Source of the DNA: Setophaga petechia
Taxonomy: Eukaryota; Chordata; Aves; Passeriformes; Parulidae
Assembly (NCBI GenBank): GCA_024362935.1
Contig: JANCRA010000028.1
Coordinates: forward strand, 9,854,476 to 9,918,475
Direction of reading: 5' to 3'
Length of the DNA: 64,000 bases
Made by a program: the position numbers and the translations under genes. Shown one piece after another: positions 10,377-25,300 of the stretch. The notes below the pieces were generated by a model. That model did no database searches, was not told the DNA's origin, and was given only the letters and a program-made list of their open reading frames with translations. How positions within the stretch are numbered: position 1 is the stretch's first letter; the number at the start of each line of letters is the position of its first letter.

Positions 10377-13300
10377 TTAATCATGGAGAGAGCTCTCATC
10401 CAAAACAATTTTCCTGCAGGGGACAAAAAAAAAAAAAAAGGAAGAAAAAATGGTTATGAAGTTGTTTTTTCTTCTGTAAAGTATAAGATGAAGGGAAAGG
10501 GATTTCACAGTGCCTCTTTTTCATGGAAAACAGGAATGCAGCTCATGCCACAAATAAATTTCTGCCAAATTCCAGTTTAACTCACAAGAAGTCTCACCTG
10601 AAGGGTGGAGCTGGAGCCACCTGCTGCTGGGGGTGGGATTTCTGATCCTTGATCTCATCTAAAAAACAGGGAAATTTCAGCTCAGAACATGAGAGCCACA
10701 GAGAGACAGCAAGTGAATCAAGAGCTGCAGGTTCCTCTGCTTGATTCATTCAGCCCCATTTGGAATCAGAACCCAGCCCCAGCTCTGCTGCATCACCCAG
10801 GACCCTCATGGGGATCAGAAAATCAGAAATAATCCTGATTTCCATCCCTGAAGCCCAATCCCAGCTCAGCTGTGGAGCTCTGACCACAAACAGGGGCACA
10901 GCTGCTGTTGCTGTAACAATTTGTTATTGTAATGCAATAACAAGCACAGGGATGTCACTCCCAGGCTTCTACATTTTAAAATTACCATCAATATTTCCAA
11001 AAGTACCCAGAGATTTGGGACATTTCAAACTTTGGGTGCATCCAGCAGCTCTACAGACCAAGGGCACCTGCTGAAGTCCCTGCACAGCTTCCTGGTGCTC
11101 TGCCTCCAGCCCAGGCTCCTCTCTCCTCTACTTCATTCTTCCTTCCAGCATCTTCTGGATCCTCCAGGCTGGCAGCCCTTGAATGACAAATTTTTGTATA
11201 TCATCCTCTCTTTTTTTGTTGTTTTTAACAGGATGAAATAGGAAATTCTGATGCTAAACATGAGAATGTCTTAAGTTCCTTTGTGAGACAGAAGTTAGGG
11301 ATGACTGATGAGCACTCACTGTGGAGTTGTTCAGTTACTGGGCTCTGATCTTTAGTTCCAAGAAGCAAAACAGTTATTTGGGGTATGACTATTTTCCTTA
11401 AAATGATGTTTAAATGACTTCTGCCATGTTCTTCAAATTTCCTAATACACTGCCATGAAAGCAACAACCATTTTCACAAACTCTTCTTTATAAAGAGCTT
11501 TCATGACTCTGTTCTCTAAATGCACATTTTCTCTGTCTCAAAAAATTCCCCCATTCTGTCAAATTATCTCTGATTTCTGTGAAGACCAAGCACTGCCTTT
11601 CAGGGCTGTTGAAGTATTTGCTTTCCACCTACAGGAAGTTGTATTAACAAAACATTCTTTTCCATCTCAATTTAGTAGGAGAGTTCACATTCACATCTCC
11701 AGGCAAGTTCCCTGGCACTCCACTCCCCAAGGAGTCTCAACCCATTTTCTGAAAAGCCCTCCACAGATCTGTAGACAGCACACAAAATAAACCCTTGAAC
11801 ACAAATAGAAATTATCAGCTCACCCAAGAGTGTGTCCCTGAGGCTCTTCTTGGATCTCCTCATCTCCAGGAACTGCATGGAGCATTCTTTCCAAAACATC
11901 ATCCAGACTGGAGTGAGCCCTGTTCAATAAAAGATTTCAAAGTGATGGTGACAAGGGTCATGCTGCAAATTTCCAAATAAAACAGTCATAAGGGGATTTC
12001 AAGTTTTCTGTAAGCATTGAATCTTGTTAAAATTCTAAATCTTTGTAACTCAAAGCCAGACATGCCTTCCCATGCTTTTTCATACCTTTCTGTATCCTCT
12101 GCTAGATTAAATGACTCCTTAGTCCATAAACTCTGATTTGTCTTCTCACTTCTCTCAGATTCTTTTCCTGACTCTCTGTTTTCCATTTTAACTTGATCAA
12201 GAGCTATTCACATAAACAGCAAGGTTTTAGTATCAAAGGAAGATAAACAAAGACATTAAAATGCTGTTTTCTTTGCTGCACTTGGGCAATTTCCAGTTGC
12301 CCACTTATCAGTCACTCTTTCCTCAGCCAGGCCTGATTTTCTACCAGATGAACAAATTCCCATTATCTGCAGTCAAAGGTGGCCAGCAGCAAGGCCCAGA
12401 TAAATATTTCACTCCAGCACATTTCCAGATTCACAGGACTCCACATTTTGTTTCCCATTGAAATGAAAAATGCATGTGGGAATGAATCTTTAATCTTTCC
12501 CCTTCCAATCCCAGATATGGGAGAGAAACCCAAGGGAAACCTGAGGATGGCAGCTTGGTTTGCCTATTTATCAAAATCCACTGATTTCCCCTCAAAGATT
12601 TATCAGCAAATTCTGTTCCCCACAGAAATCAGGGTTAGGGTTGAGCTTAGGACTGAGAAGGGCATCCCATGGTGAATTTTCTCATCTGGAAATTCCTGGA
12701 GATGGGGTTAATCTTAGGTTTAGGCTAATGGGGAATATTTCAGCCCCTTCTGCTGGGCTGTGATAAGCAGGAAGCACGAGGCTGCCACAAAAAATGGGAG
12801 TCTGAAATAGCTGTGCTTTATGCAAATCCAAGAAAACCACAGTGATTGAGCAGCCAGCAATAGACTGCTGCAGTCCTCTCCCCCTAAAAACAAGAAGCTC
12901 CAATGAACTTCCATCCCTCAGGAAAAGATTTAACAAAGCTGTAGGACAACCAAACATGTGCCAGCATCATTCTCAAGTGACTGTGTTATTTAGCTTTTTA
13001 CAGACTTAACTCATGTTCTGCCTTTTTCTTTTTTTTTTCTTTTGCCTTTTTTTGTCTGCCTTTTTTTTTTTGACTGCTGCTCACTTTGTGACTCACTGGA
13101 GGAAAAAAAAAGCACAGCCTATAAACATTTAGGTTTTCTGCTCCTCTGACACGACTTGTTGTACATCTAAAAATGATTCCCACTTAGCACCATTTGCATT
13201 TGCAGCAGCACAAAGATTCACCACTCTGCTGTCTTTGTAACAGAGCAGGAAATACAATATTCATTACCCCAGTGGAAGCTATTTTTTTCCCTCTGTAAAA

Positions 13301-16300
13301 TCAGAGGCATTATTTCATGCTGGAGAATTAGGAACATTAACAGGTAGGGTGCACTGGCCACTTTCTGAAGTGAATCACCCTCCCAGAATGGATTTGCCAT
13401 CACCTGCCCAGCACCTCTGCTGCTGTGGGTGTTGTCACCTGTGTGTGAGCACAGCACAAGCTCCAGGGGCACAATAAAAGCAGAAAATTCATTCTCCTGC
13501 TTAGACCTGCAAACCTCCCCCAGCAGCTCCCTCTGGACCTTGGAGGGAACACACAGGGAAAGGCAGCAAACACTGGTGGGGGCACCAAGCTAAAAATTGC
13601 AGTTTATTGTTCCAGCTGAACAGCCAGTGACGAGGACTCAGAGGCAGTTTGCAGCAAGGAAAAAAGAATTTTCTATTTTTAATCTCCACTTTGGGACTGT
13701 TAGCAACCAACCATTCACTTGCACTCCGGAGTCTTGCAATCCCATCCCTTCCAAGCCTGGAGTGATGGAATCTTGCTGCTTTAAGTGTTCTGTTAAAAAC
13801 AGCATTATTTCCATATTGGTCTAGGCTGCCTATACACTAAAATACCATATAACTTCATCTATCCAACCCTAGAGGAAAACCTGCACATTTATAATTATTT
13901 ATATTCTGAATAAATATAATTTAAATAACATATATTATAATATATAATATAATAAATACATTATAGTTATTACAATAATTATATTATATAATAATATATT
14001 TCTAAATATCTATAAATATACACACATTATATATAAATATAAATATAAACATATACTATTATATATTTATATAATATTTATATATTTATCAATGTTTATA
14101 ATTACTAATATTTATAATTATATTTATTACAAGAGGATAATTACATAATAATATTATGTCTTATAATATGTACTATATATGATATATAATAATTAATAAA
14201 TAGAATATGTACTAAATTATAAATATATATTTATACACATTATATATAAATATAAATTACCATTATATATTTAAATAATATTTATATATTTATCAATGTT
14301 TATAATTATTAATATTTATAATTATATATATTAAAATAATATAATTCTATAATAATACTATGTCTTATGTCTAATATGTACTATATATAATATATAATAG
14401 TATATAACATACATAATAGATACTCAATATATTATATATTAATATATTTATTTATATATCGTAATTTCTAATTATTTTATATATTAACCTACAGGCTGCC
14501 CCTGACCATCATTAATTGCATCACCTTTGATGCCAATCTCCACAGGTTCTTGTTCTGGTGAATGAGGAAATAAGGTCAGGACGGACATTTTAATTATCCC
14601 AAAGTCTGGTGTTAATTTAGAAAGAATTTAATGATTGATAAGCAAAGCAACCTCTTCTTGTGTGTGAACACAAGAAGAAATGCAAATCACTGAGCTCTGC
14701 ACAGACACCGGGGTGGGGTGCAGCTGCCTCCTCTAACAGGGAGCACAAATTTCTCCAGGACACCTTTGAAAAATTCAGTGTACACCAAAGTCCTCTCTGT
14801 GTTAAACTCCACCTGCACCCAGCGTGCTGTCAGCAGCAGCAAGGAAACCACTCTGAGAAATGCAGAGGCTTCAAGAACTGCCAGTTATTTAAGCTGTTGA
14901 TCATTTAAGCTCTTGATCTTCCTCATAATTGACTGCAACTAATTTGGAAGCTCCAGTGTATTTTGGCAGTGAATGGTTTGGGAGAAATCCTGACTGAGCA
15001 CAGCTGGAAAGCCTCCCACAGCTTGGGGTGAAGTGGCTCTTACCAATTTCATCCAGCAGCTCTTGGGCTGGTGGAGGCAGCTCATCAGTGGAGGGGGGAG
15101 ATGCCTCTGAGAATGCTGAGACAGAGAAAAAAAATATTCTAGTTAATTAGCAGTGATTAATCCTTAATAACTGTGACATAGGCTTACACTCTGATAGCAT
15201 CTTGCTTACATATTTCATTTAACACCCTGCACGAGCCTGGCTCATTCATATTTTATCAAATTTCCCTCAATAATTCCATAATGGAAAAATCATTTGGAGC
15301 CAGACTTGCACATTCAGCTCTCAGTGGTGTATCAGAAATCTGAGGCCAGTAATATTTACACTTCAAACAGAGGTTGATTTAGAGGTCAGAGTTCTTAGTG
15401 TGCAGGTGGAAACACAAAATCCATAACCTAATTAGCACCAGCAGTACATGGTTGAGTGCTTAGCTATTTATCCCTCTAAAAAGAGACATCCAGGAGCAAA
15501 AAAAGATGGGGAAAAAAAAAGCAAAAATAATTAACAGACTGCTGAATTTCCTTTCAAATCCATTTCTCTGTTTATTGAACAATTTATTTTGGCTGGGGCT
15601 GGGATAAAAGACTTACCAGGTGCCTGCCTGGTGTCCCTCAGGAATGAAGCAACTGGTGGCAACCCAACCTGAGTGAGATCAAACAGAATGAAATACAAGA
15701 AGGTAAATTGAAAAACTGCTGATCTTCAATCCTCCCCTTCAACATCCTAAATCCAAAATTTAGGTAGAACCTTCAATTAAAGCCTGAGCTGACCATTAAA
15801 TTTTAAACTAAGCTTTCCAATCAGTCCAGAATATGAAAATAGAGCAAGACTGATGTGTCAAAAATTTTGCTTAGATTGCTGTGCAGTCATATTTTAGCTG
15901 TGAGATATCATCAGCTACATAATCTTTATTTCAACTCTGAACAGACAATTGGATGGGAATTTTCTGACTAGACAGTTCCAAGATTTCTTCAGTTCCCATT
16001 TTCTGCTTGGGATCTTTCATTATTAAAGCCAGGCACATCTGTTCATCAGAAGAGCCCCCAGAATTAGAAATTTGTAACCAGAGGCAAATCCTCACTGCCC
16101 TCAAAGCAGCAATATGCACTTAATTCTAGAATAAGATTTTGGACATGAAGTGACAGCATCAGCAGAGCCACTCAGGGCTGTAAATGAATTTAATGAATTC
16201 CAAATGTTCTGGCACTGGAGCAGCACGACACAGACCTGCCTGTGCCAGGTCAGCTGCACAATGAGCAAATTCTGATTCCAGCTCTGATCCACAGCCCCAG

Positions 16301-19300
16301 CAGTGGAAATAACAAGAAAGGTGAAAAGGCAACTGTTTTATACAAAACTGTCTGCAAAGGCAATTTGAGATAATGCTGTGGCTCAGAACACCTTCAGTGC
16401 CAAAAGGATCAGTGGAAACGGCTGCAGTGACCTTGGAAACTCTGAACTCCAAAGGGTTTGAACAAAGCTGACAAGATTGGGCACATTTAATGTGCAGAAA
16501 AGGAGAAAAAAGCTTTGAACAAAGGGCTCATTCAAACCACCTTCTGCAGTCCATTCCGGACTCCAGGCAAAATCTGGTCCAGGTTTTCCCTTTTGCTGAG
16601 TCCATTGGAACTCCAGCCAAAATCCAGTCCAGGTTTTCCCTTTTGCCGAGCCCACCCCAGACTCTGGCCAGAATCCCCCCCAGGTTTTTGCCTTTGCCAA
16701 ATCCATTCCAGACTCTGGGCAAAATCCACTCCAGTTTTTTTCTTTTGCTGAGCCCACTCCAGGCTCTGTCTGGAATCTGTCCCAGGTTTTCCCATTTGCC
16801 GAATCCATTCCTGGCTCTGGCTAAAATCCGGAGTTTTTCCTTTTGCCAAGTCCATTCTGAAATCCGGTCCGGGTTACTCGTTTTGCTGAGTCCATTCCAT
16901 ACTCTGGGTGAAATCCAGTCCGGGTTTTTACCTTCTGCCGAGCCCATTCCATACTCCAGGCAGAATCTGGTCCGGGTTTTCCCTTTTGCCGAGTCCATTC
17001 CAGACTCCAGGTGAAATCCAGTCCGGGTATTCCCTTTTGGCGAGTCCATTCCAGACTCCGGGTGAAATCCAGTCCGGGTTTTTCCTTTTGGCGAGTCCAT
17101 TCCAGACTCCGGGTGAAATCCGGTCCGGGTATTCCCTTTTGGCGAGTCCATTCCGGATTCCAGTGAAATCCAGTCCGGGTATTTCCTTTTGGCGAGTCCA
17201 TTCCGGACTCCGGGTGAAATCCAGTCCGGGTATTCCCTTTTGGCGAGTCCATTCCGGACTCCGGGTGAAATCCAGTCCGGGTATTCCCTTTTGGCGAGTC
17301 CATTCCGGATTCCAGTGAAATCCAGGATTCCAAAGGCTGGGAAGTGGAAATTCCCGACAGCCAGGGAGGGATGGAGGGCAGGGAAGGGCCACTTGGAGAG
17401 AGGCCAACATTCCCCAGCAAGGGGAACCCAAATCTTTGTGTAATCAATGCCTGAAATCAATCAGGACTTTTGCCACTTCATCCACAGAGCCATGACTCCA
17501 AAACCCTCACAAAGACCCACAAGCATTTCTCTGATTGCACTTCTTTTTAATAAAAGTATTGTCAAAAACATTTTTAAGGAACATAAAAAGAATATTTATA
17601 GAAACTCCTGGTGTAAGATATTTTCTGACTTACAGGCTCTTTCGGTCCAAATGGGCAAACTCTCGGAGCCACCACTGGAATTTCCATGCTCCTCTCTCCT
17701 TCCCAAGCTGTGGTGAAAGTCTTGAAGAGTGTGGAGGAGGTCTCTTGAGAGCCACAAAAGGAAGAATCTGAAGAAAATTCACGGCGCTGTTTGTATTTCT
17801 CAAAGGCTAATGGAAATTTTTCATCTAGAATTAAAAAAAAAAAAAAAAAAAACGGGGAAAAAAAATGTAGAGAGCAAAGCTGGAGAATTATTTTTGGAAT
17901 TTTTGTATCTTTAGCACATTTCAACAGAAGCAGAAAAAAATTTAAAGGGAACAGGGACCTGCACAAGTAACTCTACCCATAAAAGACCAAACTGATAACC
18001 CAGGACTTCCACCTCAGATAAAACTTTGCCAACTGAGAAATTCCAGCCACTGTCTTACACCAAATTAATGAAGCACAAATGTTAATTCATTACTCTTTGG
18101 CACTCCAGTTCAACAAACATTTATCATGTTATTTAACTTGTTATAAACATACTGAGTGCTTATTAAATTGCCTTTAAAATACTAAAATCCACATGTATTG
18201 GTTTAAATTTAAATTACTTAATTTCTGATTTATGAAGGCTGCCAGTGACTTTTTCAGCCGTGTCCCTATAAATTCTCCTTTAATTCTGTGTCTTTGAACA
18301 ATGAGATTTCCAACAGGAACAACAGCATTTCTTGTGCAAGCCTGACATTCCTGCAGAGAGAAATGGAGGTTCACTATTCACCTTGATGATTTTTACACTA
18401 AAAAATCCTGTCAGAAAGGTGTGGCTGGCACAGAGAGGAGAAATAATTCCCTGTGAATCCTCTTTTTCCCCCTCCCTGCATTACCTGAGCCCAGGGGGGT
18501 GCTGACACTGGTGGGAGCGTGGCTCAGCCGAGGCGTTTTACACTCCACACCCCTCTGGAAGTTCTGCTCACAGGGGATGCTGGACAAATCCTGAATATCT
18601 GCCACTGATCTGAATTATTGAGAGATGTTCTGACAGTTAGAATGGCCACTTCCTGCACCTGTGAATCACCAGATCCTGCTATTTTCAGGGTCTTGAAATT
18701 TTAATTTCGTGCAGTCTTATCTGGTTCGCTGGAATGGAGGGAGATGTTCCTTTTGAAACTCCCCACAGGAATCTTGGGAGGCCCAAAATCACCATCCTCA
18801 GGGAAGTTAAAGAGGCAGAAAAGGTTAATTATTTGCTTCTCCTTCCTTTCCAGGATGTGTTAAATAATCCTCCTACAAAAGCAGCTTCCAGAAAGGGCAG
18901 GAACTCCAAATGTGAACCAAAAGGCAGAAAAAAATCCCCAAAGGCACAGGAAAACCTCAAGGGTTAACAAAAATTAATGAGCCATTAATTAAGACTAAAT
19001 GTAGGCCTTGGGAGCATTTAAAAGAATGACTCTGATAAACTGAGACTGCTGAAGGCACTGACGCAGCCCCAAGTGAAAAGAATTAAATCCAAATTGATCA
19101 AATTTTGGGGAGATACACCCTGGATTCCATCATCCTCAAAGGCCATGGAAAGAACAGACACCTCCTGTAAATCAGTAATTTTATGCAAATCTCCATTAGC
19201 TGTAAATATAAATTAACCTCATTAGCTGAATCACAAACATACTCTGCTGATTTTTTTTCCCCTCTTGAAAATCACAGGACTATTTCTGTAATAAAATTTA

Positions 19301-22300
19301 TTTGGCTCCACACGAACGATTTGCTCTTTAAAGTGATTTTATTTCCCTGTGCCATATGGAGAGAAGAAACCAGGAATCCTCACACTTTGATGGGAAGAAG
19401 CACACCCAGATGAACACCAAATTAATTACTTCTGAATATGAAAATATTCCCAACTAAGGACAACTCTTTTACACCAATCTCACAACTTTTCACAGGAAAA
19501 TACTCTCCCAATACTCTGGGGATTTTTCTCTTGGTCTGTCCCACCTCCCTTGACAAAATTTTGTAGTTCATGACCAATTTGCTCAAGTTTTGCTGTAAAA
19601 TGTGGCTCTTACACATCTTTTTCTTGGCATTCTTCCTGTGGCTCCCACAGCATCACTTCTGTTGCTGCATCCACACTGAAATGAGGGAGGAAAGGTCACA
19701 TTCACCCTCAGAAAATCATGGAAATAGAGAAATTTGGTTCCCTTTCCTTCAGGAAGTTGAAGCACTGAGGTAGACTGCAGCTCATAAACACTTTCTGCTC
19801 AAAACCTTAGAAGGTGGAGACTGGTAGGAGAAAAATGGCATTTTTAACAGATTAAGGATTTGTTAAAACTTCTAATTGACATTTGCAGCTTCAGGACAAA
19901 AGTGAAATTAATGAAATAATTAAGTGAAATTAATAAAATTAGGTGAAATTAATAAAATTAGGTGAAATTAATAAAATGAAATTTTATAATGAAATTAAAT
20001 TCAATGAAATTGATTTAATGAAATTAAATTAAATTTAAAATGAAATTAATAAAATGAAATTAATAAAATGAAATGAAATTAATAAAATTAGGTGAAATTA
20101 ATAAAATGAAATAAAAGAAATCAAAACCTAGGACAGGCACCACTCCATTGTTCCATCATCCCTTGATCTGTCTCAGATTGTGACAAGGTCAAAGAGGATT
20201 AGGCAGATGCTCAGAGAGCAACATCCCCTCTGTCCTGCTGCCAAAAGTTCCTAAGTGAAGGGAGCAACCAAAACCCTTCTTTTTTTATCCTAAATTCAAG
20301 TGATTTCCACTGTTGGTGCCTCCCTCAGCTCCTGGTTGGGAAGGAGCCCTGGCAGTCACAGCCAGCTTTTACCATGCTGGTAAAATACAAAATTTTAATA
20401 ATATAAATGGAATAATACAAAATTTAATAATATAAATTTAATATAATAATAATATAAATTTAATAAAATAAAATATAAAATATAAAATTTCATAGTGGGG
20501 ACTAAAAACCCCCCCTGTTCTTCAGAGGAGCCAGCCAAACCTCCTCTGAAACAAAGATTTCAGAGGCTGCCAAATCTGATGTTCCCCCCAGGCAGGATCC
20601 AGTGAACATTCCTGGGCTGGTCCCATGGGGCTGGGAAAGGCAGGATCTTCATGGCTCCACTTCAGCTCCACAACCAAAATTAAAGCAGATGACTGAAGCT
20701 TTAATTTGAATTATCTTTGCTCTGTTTCAGGCTGTGGTTTATCAGTGGAAAAGGAATTGTGATATGTTCATGGCTTTTTTTTTTCCCCTATTTTAGCTCC
20801 CTCATTAAGGCAGAAAAAACCCCACCAAACTCTGCAAAAGACAAAATCCCTTGAGACCTGTGAAAATCCCTTTTTGTATTTTCTTAGCAAGGAGCTGAGC
20901 TATGTAGATAATCATTAAAAACCACCACTGGCATCTTATTTGAATATTAGATATATAAGCAGAATTAATGAAGAGAGCACACTTTAAAAGCTAATTTATG
21001 CCTGAAGGAACAATGAAAATGAGTTTTTCTACCTGGCTCCAGGCATTTGGCTCAGCTGATTCACTCCCAGCTTGTTTCTGCCACTGCTCTGTGGTGTTGT
21101 GCTGCAGAAGAGTATTTTTCCTCCTGAATACAAATAACAAATATGTTCCCTGTTATTGGCTTTTGCAAGCACAAAAAGAAAACAACCCAAGTCATTGAAC
21201 AGGAAATTGTGACTTTATTAATTTTTTTTTCTTTTTTTTTTTTTTTTTTGTCTGAGTTCTTGTGACCTTTGTTGTTATGGAGAGACAAATGTGTTTTAAA
21301 GATGCATTTTCATAAACATGGCACAGCTGCCAGACAGGCACTGGAGCACTGGGGAATATCACAACATTTAGAGATTTGAGCTAAAAGAGACAACAGAGTA
21401 AGGAAACAATGATTCTTGCTTTATTCTGCACACACACTCTGTCAGCTCTCACTGGGTTTAAGCCCAAGATCCTCCCAGCAATGAGAATATTAATGTGTAA
21501 ATACAACTCTAATTCAGTTTCCAGCACCACAGCAAGTTGCATAAAAAGATTAAACTTCACCCCAGGGTAAAAATAAAAAGGTTTCAAACAAGTTTTTGTT
21601 TTGGCTTTTTAACTGAAACACAGCAAGTACATAAACACTGCATCTGAAATGATTTCAGGCACTGCAATGCCCAAACCAAAATCCTAAATGGCCTGAATTC
21701 TCCCAGAAATAATAATTTTGGAATAAGAGATCAACTCAGCCTGAAGAATGGAGGTCCAGCCTTGTGACAGGAGAGCTGCTGGCAAAAATATCAATGCAAC
21801 AACTTTGTGTTCCTGCCTCAGAAGTGCTTCAAGAAAAAGGACATTTACCTGGAGCCTGAATTGCTGCATCTGCAGGTGATTTCTGTAAAAATCCTGCACA
21901 AACATCTTCTGCTTTGCCCTCGGCATCTGAGGTCTGAAAAGGGGAAAAAGAGAAATTAATTCAATTTTTGACAGAGCAGCAGCAAAGGGCAGGACAACCC
22001 TCCCAGGATGATGTTCCCAATAATGGGAGTGGAGAGGGAAACTTGTCAGGAGCTCATCAGCAAACAGCCCAGACTGGATTTAACAGTAAAACAGAAAATT
22101 TTCTTCCAGAATTAATTTCTTCCAGAAATTAATGAAGGTTAATTTGCTTACTCTTACCTAGATCTTTATTTGCAGGTACTGTTTTGAAATAAAAGAAGAA
22201 TAATGGAAAAAAAAAATCTCCCATTTTCCACAGCTCTCTTCAAATCAAATGGGAGCACAATTAAACCACGTGTTGTGTAACCTATGTCCAAAAATTGTTA

Positions 22301-25300
22301 TTTTTACCTCTGGTTCTGACCTTCCCTCAAGAGCAGGAGGAAGGAAATAATCAGGAGTGAAGAATTCTTCAGTCACATCAGGAGGTGAATGAAGGGAACA
22401 ATGCAATTCCCTTGAATGTTCCTGTGAAAGACATCATCACTTGAGATGATCCCCCTCCCTATTAATAAAAAATACACATTTCAACCAATAAAAACCACTG
22501 AAATTCTGAAATTCTATTTAATTGCTCCCTGACTTTCAACCCACCTCCTGCTCCTTGCATTACCTTGGTGGTTTATAAAACAAAATAACAAAAAAAAAAA
22601 GGGGGAAGGAGGAGGGGAATTGTTACTCAGATCAGCTCAGGCTAAAGTTTTCCATGGACAAGCAGCTAAACCAAACTCCCTGGATTTCTGTACATACTCT
22701 GGAGAGATTCTCAGCTTGCTGAGGAAGGGCTGAGCTCTTAGGAATGGATTTTCCAGGCTCTGCTTGCTCATCTGGTGCTGGGGACTGGCAGCTCCTCCCT
22801 AGGATGTCAGAATGGAACAAAATTATTAACTAAAAATTAAAAAAAAAAGAAAAAAGAGATGTGAAGTGAGTGATGTGAGGCACTGCTGGAATATCAATGA
22901 GAGCAGGCAGTGGCACTAATTGTCTGCCAGGAACACGGGGAAATAATGACATTTAAATGCTCACCTCGTTAATTAATCTAAGCAGGGGAACCTTGCCCTG
23001 TTCCTTTGTCCAGAACTTTTTGAAAAGCTTTCCCCACTGAGCTGCTGCAGTAAAAGCAGCTGTGTGGTGAGACTGGAAGGAATAAAAGTGTGACAGCACT
23101 CTCAGGGGTCTGAGAGCTTTGGGTTTCTCCTGATAACATTAATCAGTGATGATGATTAATGATAACATTAATGATGAAGGTCTCCAAGCTCATCCCCTCC
23201 ACCTATTAACACCTAATACTCATCTTATCTCTATTTATGCCCATCAGGGAGTGCCTGACTTGCTCTGAGGGCAAAGCTCTGCAAGATAAAATGGACAATT
23301 CTTGTAAAAATAATTTTAAAAGAAATCACAGAAGCTGAAATCTGATTGGAAATGGAAGGGGACAAAAAGAGAACAGAGCATTTTCTGTCCCAGCCTCACC
23401 TGAGGAGGAAGTCCGGGCTGCAGGCTCCAGGTCACTGTCCCCACAGTCACTTCTGTCCTCACTGTCCCAGGGCTCAGTGGCCTCACCTGACTGCCACCCC
23501 CAGCTCTGCTGCTGCTCCTGAGCTCTGGGGGCTCCAGCAGGGCCCTCCTGGATGTCCTTGACACTCTCAGCTTCACTCTCAGACGTGCACTCGCTGCCAG
23601 AGCAGGGGTAGCTGAGCCCCAGCCGGCCTGAGGCCACTCTCCTGGCCATCTGCTTGACTTCAACTACACAAAAAAACCAAAATTACCACTTCACACCCCG
23701 GAATCTGGACCTTCAGAGCATCCCCTGTGCTTCACTGTGCCTGCAGTGTGGAAATTTGGAAAATTTGCATTTGGAAATGCAAAGGTTAGAGCTGGCAGCA
23801 CCACAGCCTTTGTTATGAAAACAGCGAAACACTTCCTTTTATTTTAAATAAAATAAAGATTTTTAAATTTTAAAACCTGCACAAATTGATATGGACAAGT
23901 CTCTACAGGAACAGGTTTTGTTGGTTGGATTCTCTATTATCCATGCCCGTGCTGCCATCCACTGGGCACTGCCATCCCTGCCCTGCCCAAAACCAGGCTG
24001 GAAATCCCTCCAGCTCCAGAAACCAAAGCACCTCAACGTGCCTGGGATTATTTTATGCCCAGAATGTGCAAGACACAGGGTCCCACTCACTTGGATTCCC
24101 TCCAAGAACAACTTCACAGATCTTCAGCAATTAAAGCACAGAGACCTTTCCTCCTGTACTGAGCTTAATGCAGTGCATGCAGCAAGATTTCTGCTATTAA
24201 TGCTGATTTAGCACTGATTTAACACTGATTTAACACTGATTTGACACTGATTTGACACTGATTTAACATTGATTTAACACTGATTTGACACTGATTCGAC
24301 ACTGATATAACATTGACTTTACACTGATTTTACACTGATTTAACACTGATTTAACATTGATTTGACACTGATTTGACACTGATTTAACATTGATTTAACA
24401 CTGATTTGACACTGATTTTTACACTGATTTGACACTGATTTAACACTGATTTGACACTGATTTTTACACTGATTTGACACTGATTTGACACTGATTTTTA
24501 CACTGATTTGACACTGATTTAACACTGGTTTAACACTGGTTTAACACTGATTTACTCACTCCTCCATGCTGACTGCACCACCTTCCTCTCCTCACTGCTT
24601 TTTTTGCTGCACAATTCCACCCTTGGCTTTGAATGGCACCTGCAAGAAATGATTGTGAAATGCACAAACTATTTTAGAGCCTGAGCATATTGTGTCAAGT
24701 ATTCCCCAGCCAGGAAAAGGCTCCAAGTTGTTTTAACATCAATTAGAGCACGTGTGCCTCTCAGCCTTTTAACAACCCAGCAGAACCAGCAGATTGAGCT
24801 GCCAGGAGCTTGGAAAGCACAGATAATAATTATTTAGGTTTATTCCAGATTAACCAGACAAGCTGTACATCTCAGAGCAGAGCTGCAGATGCTGCAGCTC
24901 CAAAAACCACACCATGGGTGATGTGGGGATTGTTTTATTGAGGGGATCACAATTTCACACCTGGACAATGATTCTCCCACCAGATTTCACCCCCTCATCT
25001 CCACTGACCATCAAATATTTCTGTTCTAACCTTTACCAACAGGTTTTTCTGATCCAAATGGATCATGGGTTAATTTAAAAACTGCTGCAGTTTTCCTGAT
25101 TTGACCTTCCCTGACCATGGAATGTTTTTGTTCCAATATTTCTGTTCTAACCTTTACCAACAGGTTTTTCTGATCCAAATGGATCATGGATTAATTTAAA
25201 AACTGCAGCAGTTTCCCTGATTTGCCCAAACTTTGAAGGAAGTGTCTGTCCCCCTCTTTCCAACATGAATCTGCACAAGTTTTGCCAGGGTAATTTCAAC

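Noticed and set aside
11225..11467. Possible TEX14 exon with donor CACA|gtgagt near 11312
   Set aside because: The only acceptors in reach give a stop in the phase required by exon 26; 11068-11177 fits instead.
15931..16292. Possible additional TEX14 exon in intron 22
   Set aside because: No acceptor/donor pair fits phase 0-0 between exons 22 and 23, and the translation shows no likeness to TEX14.
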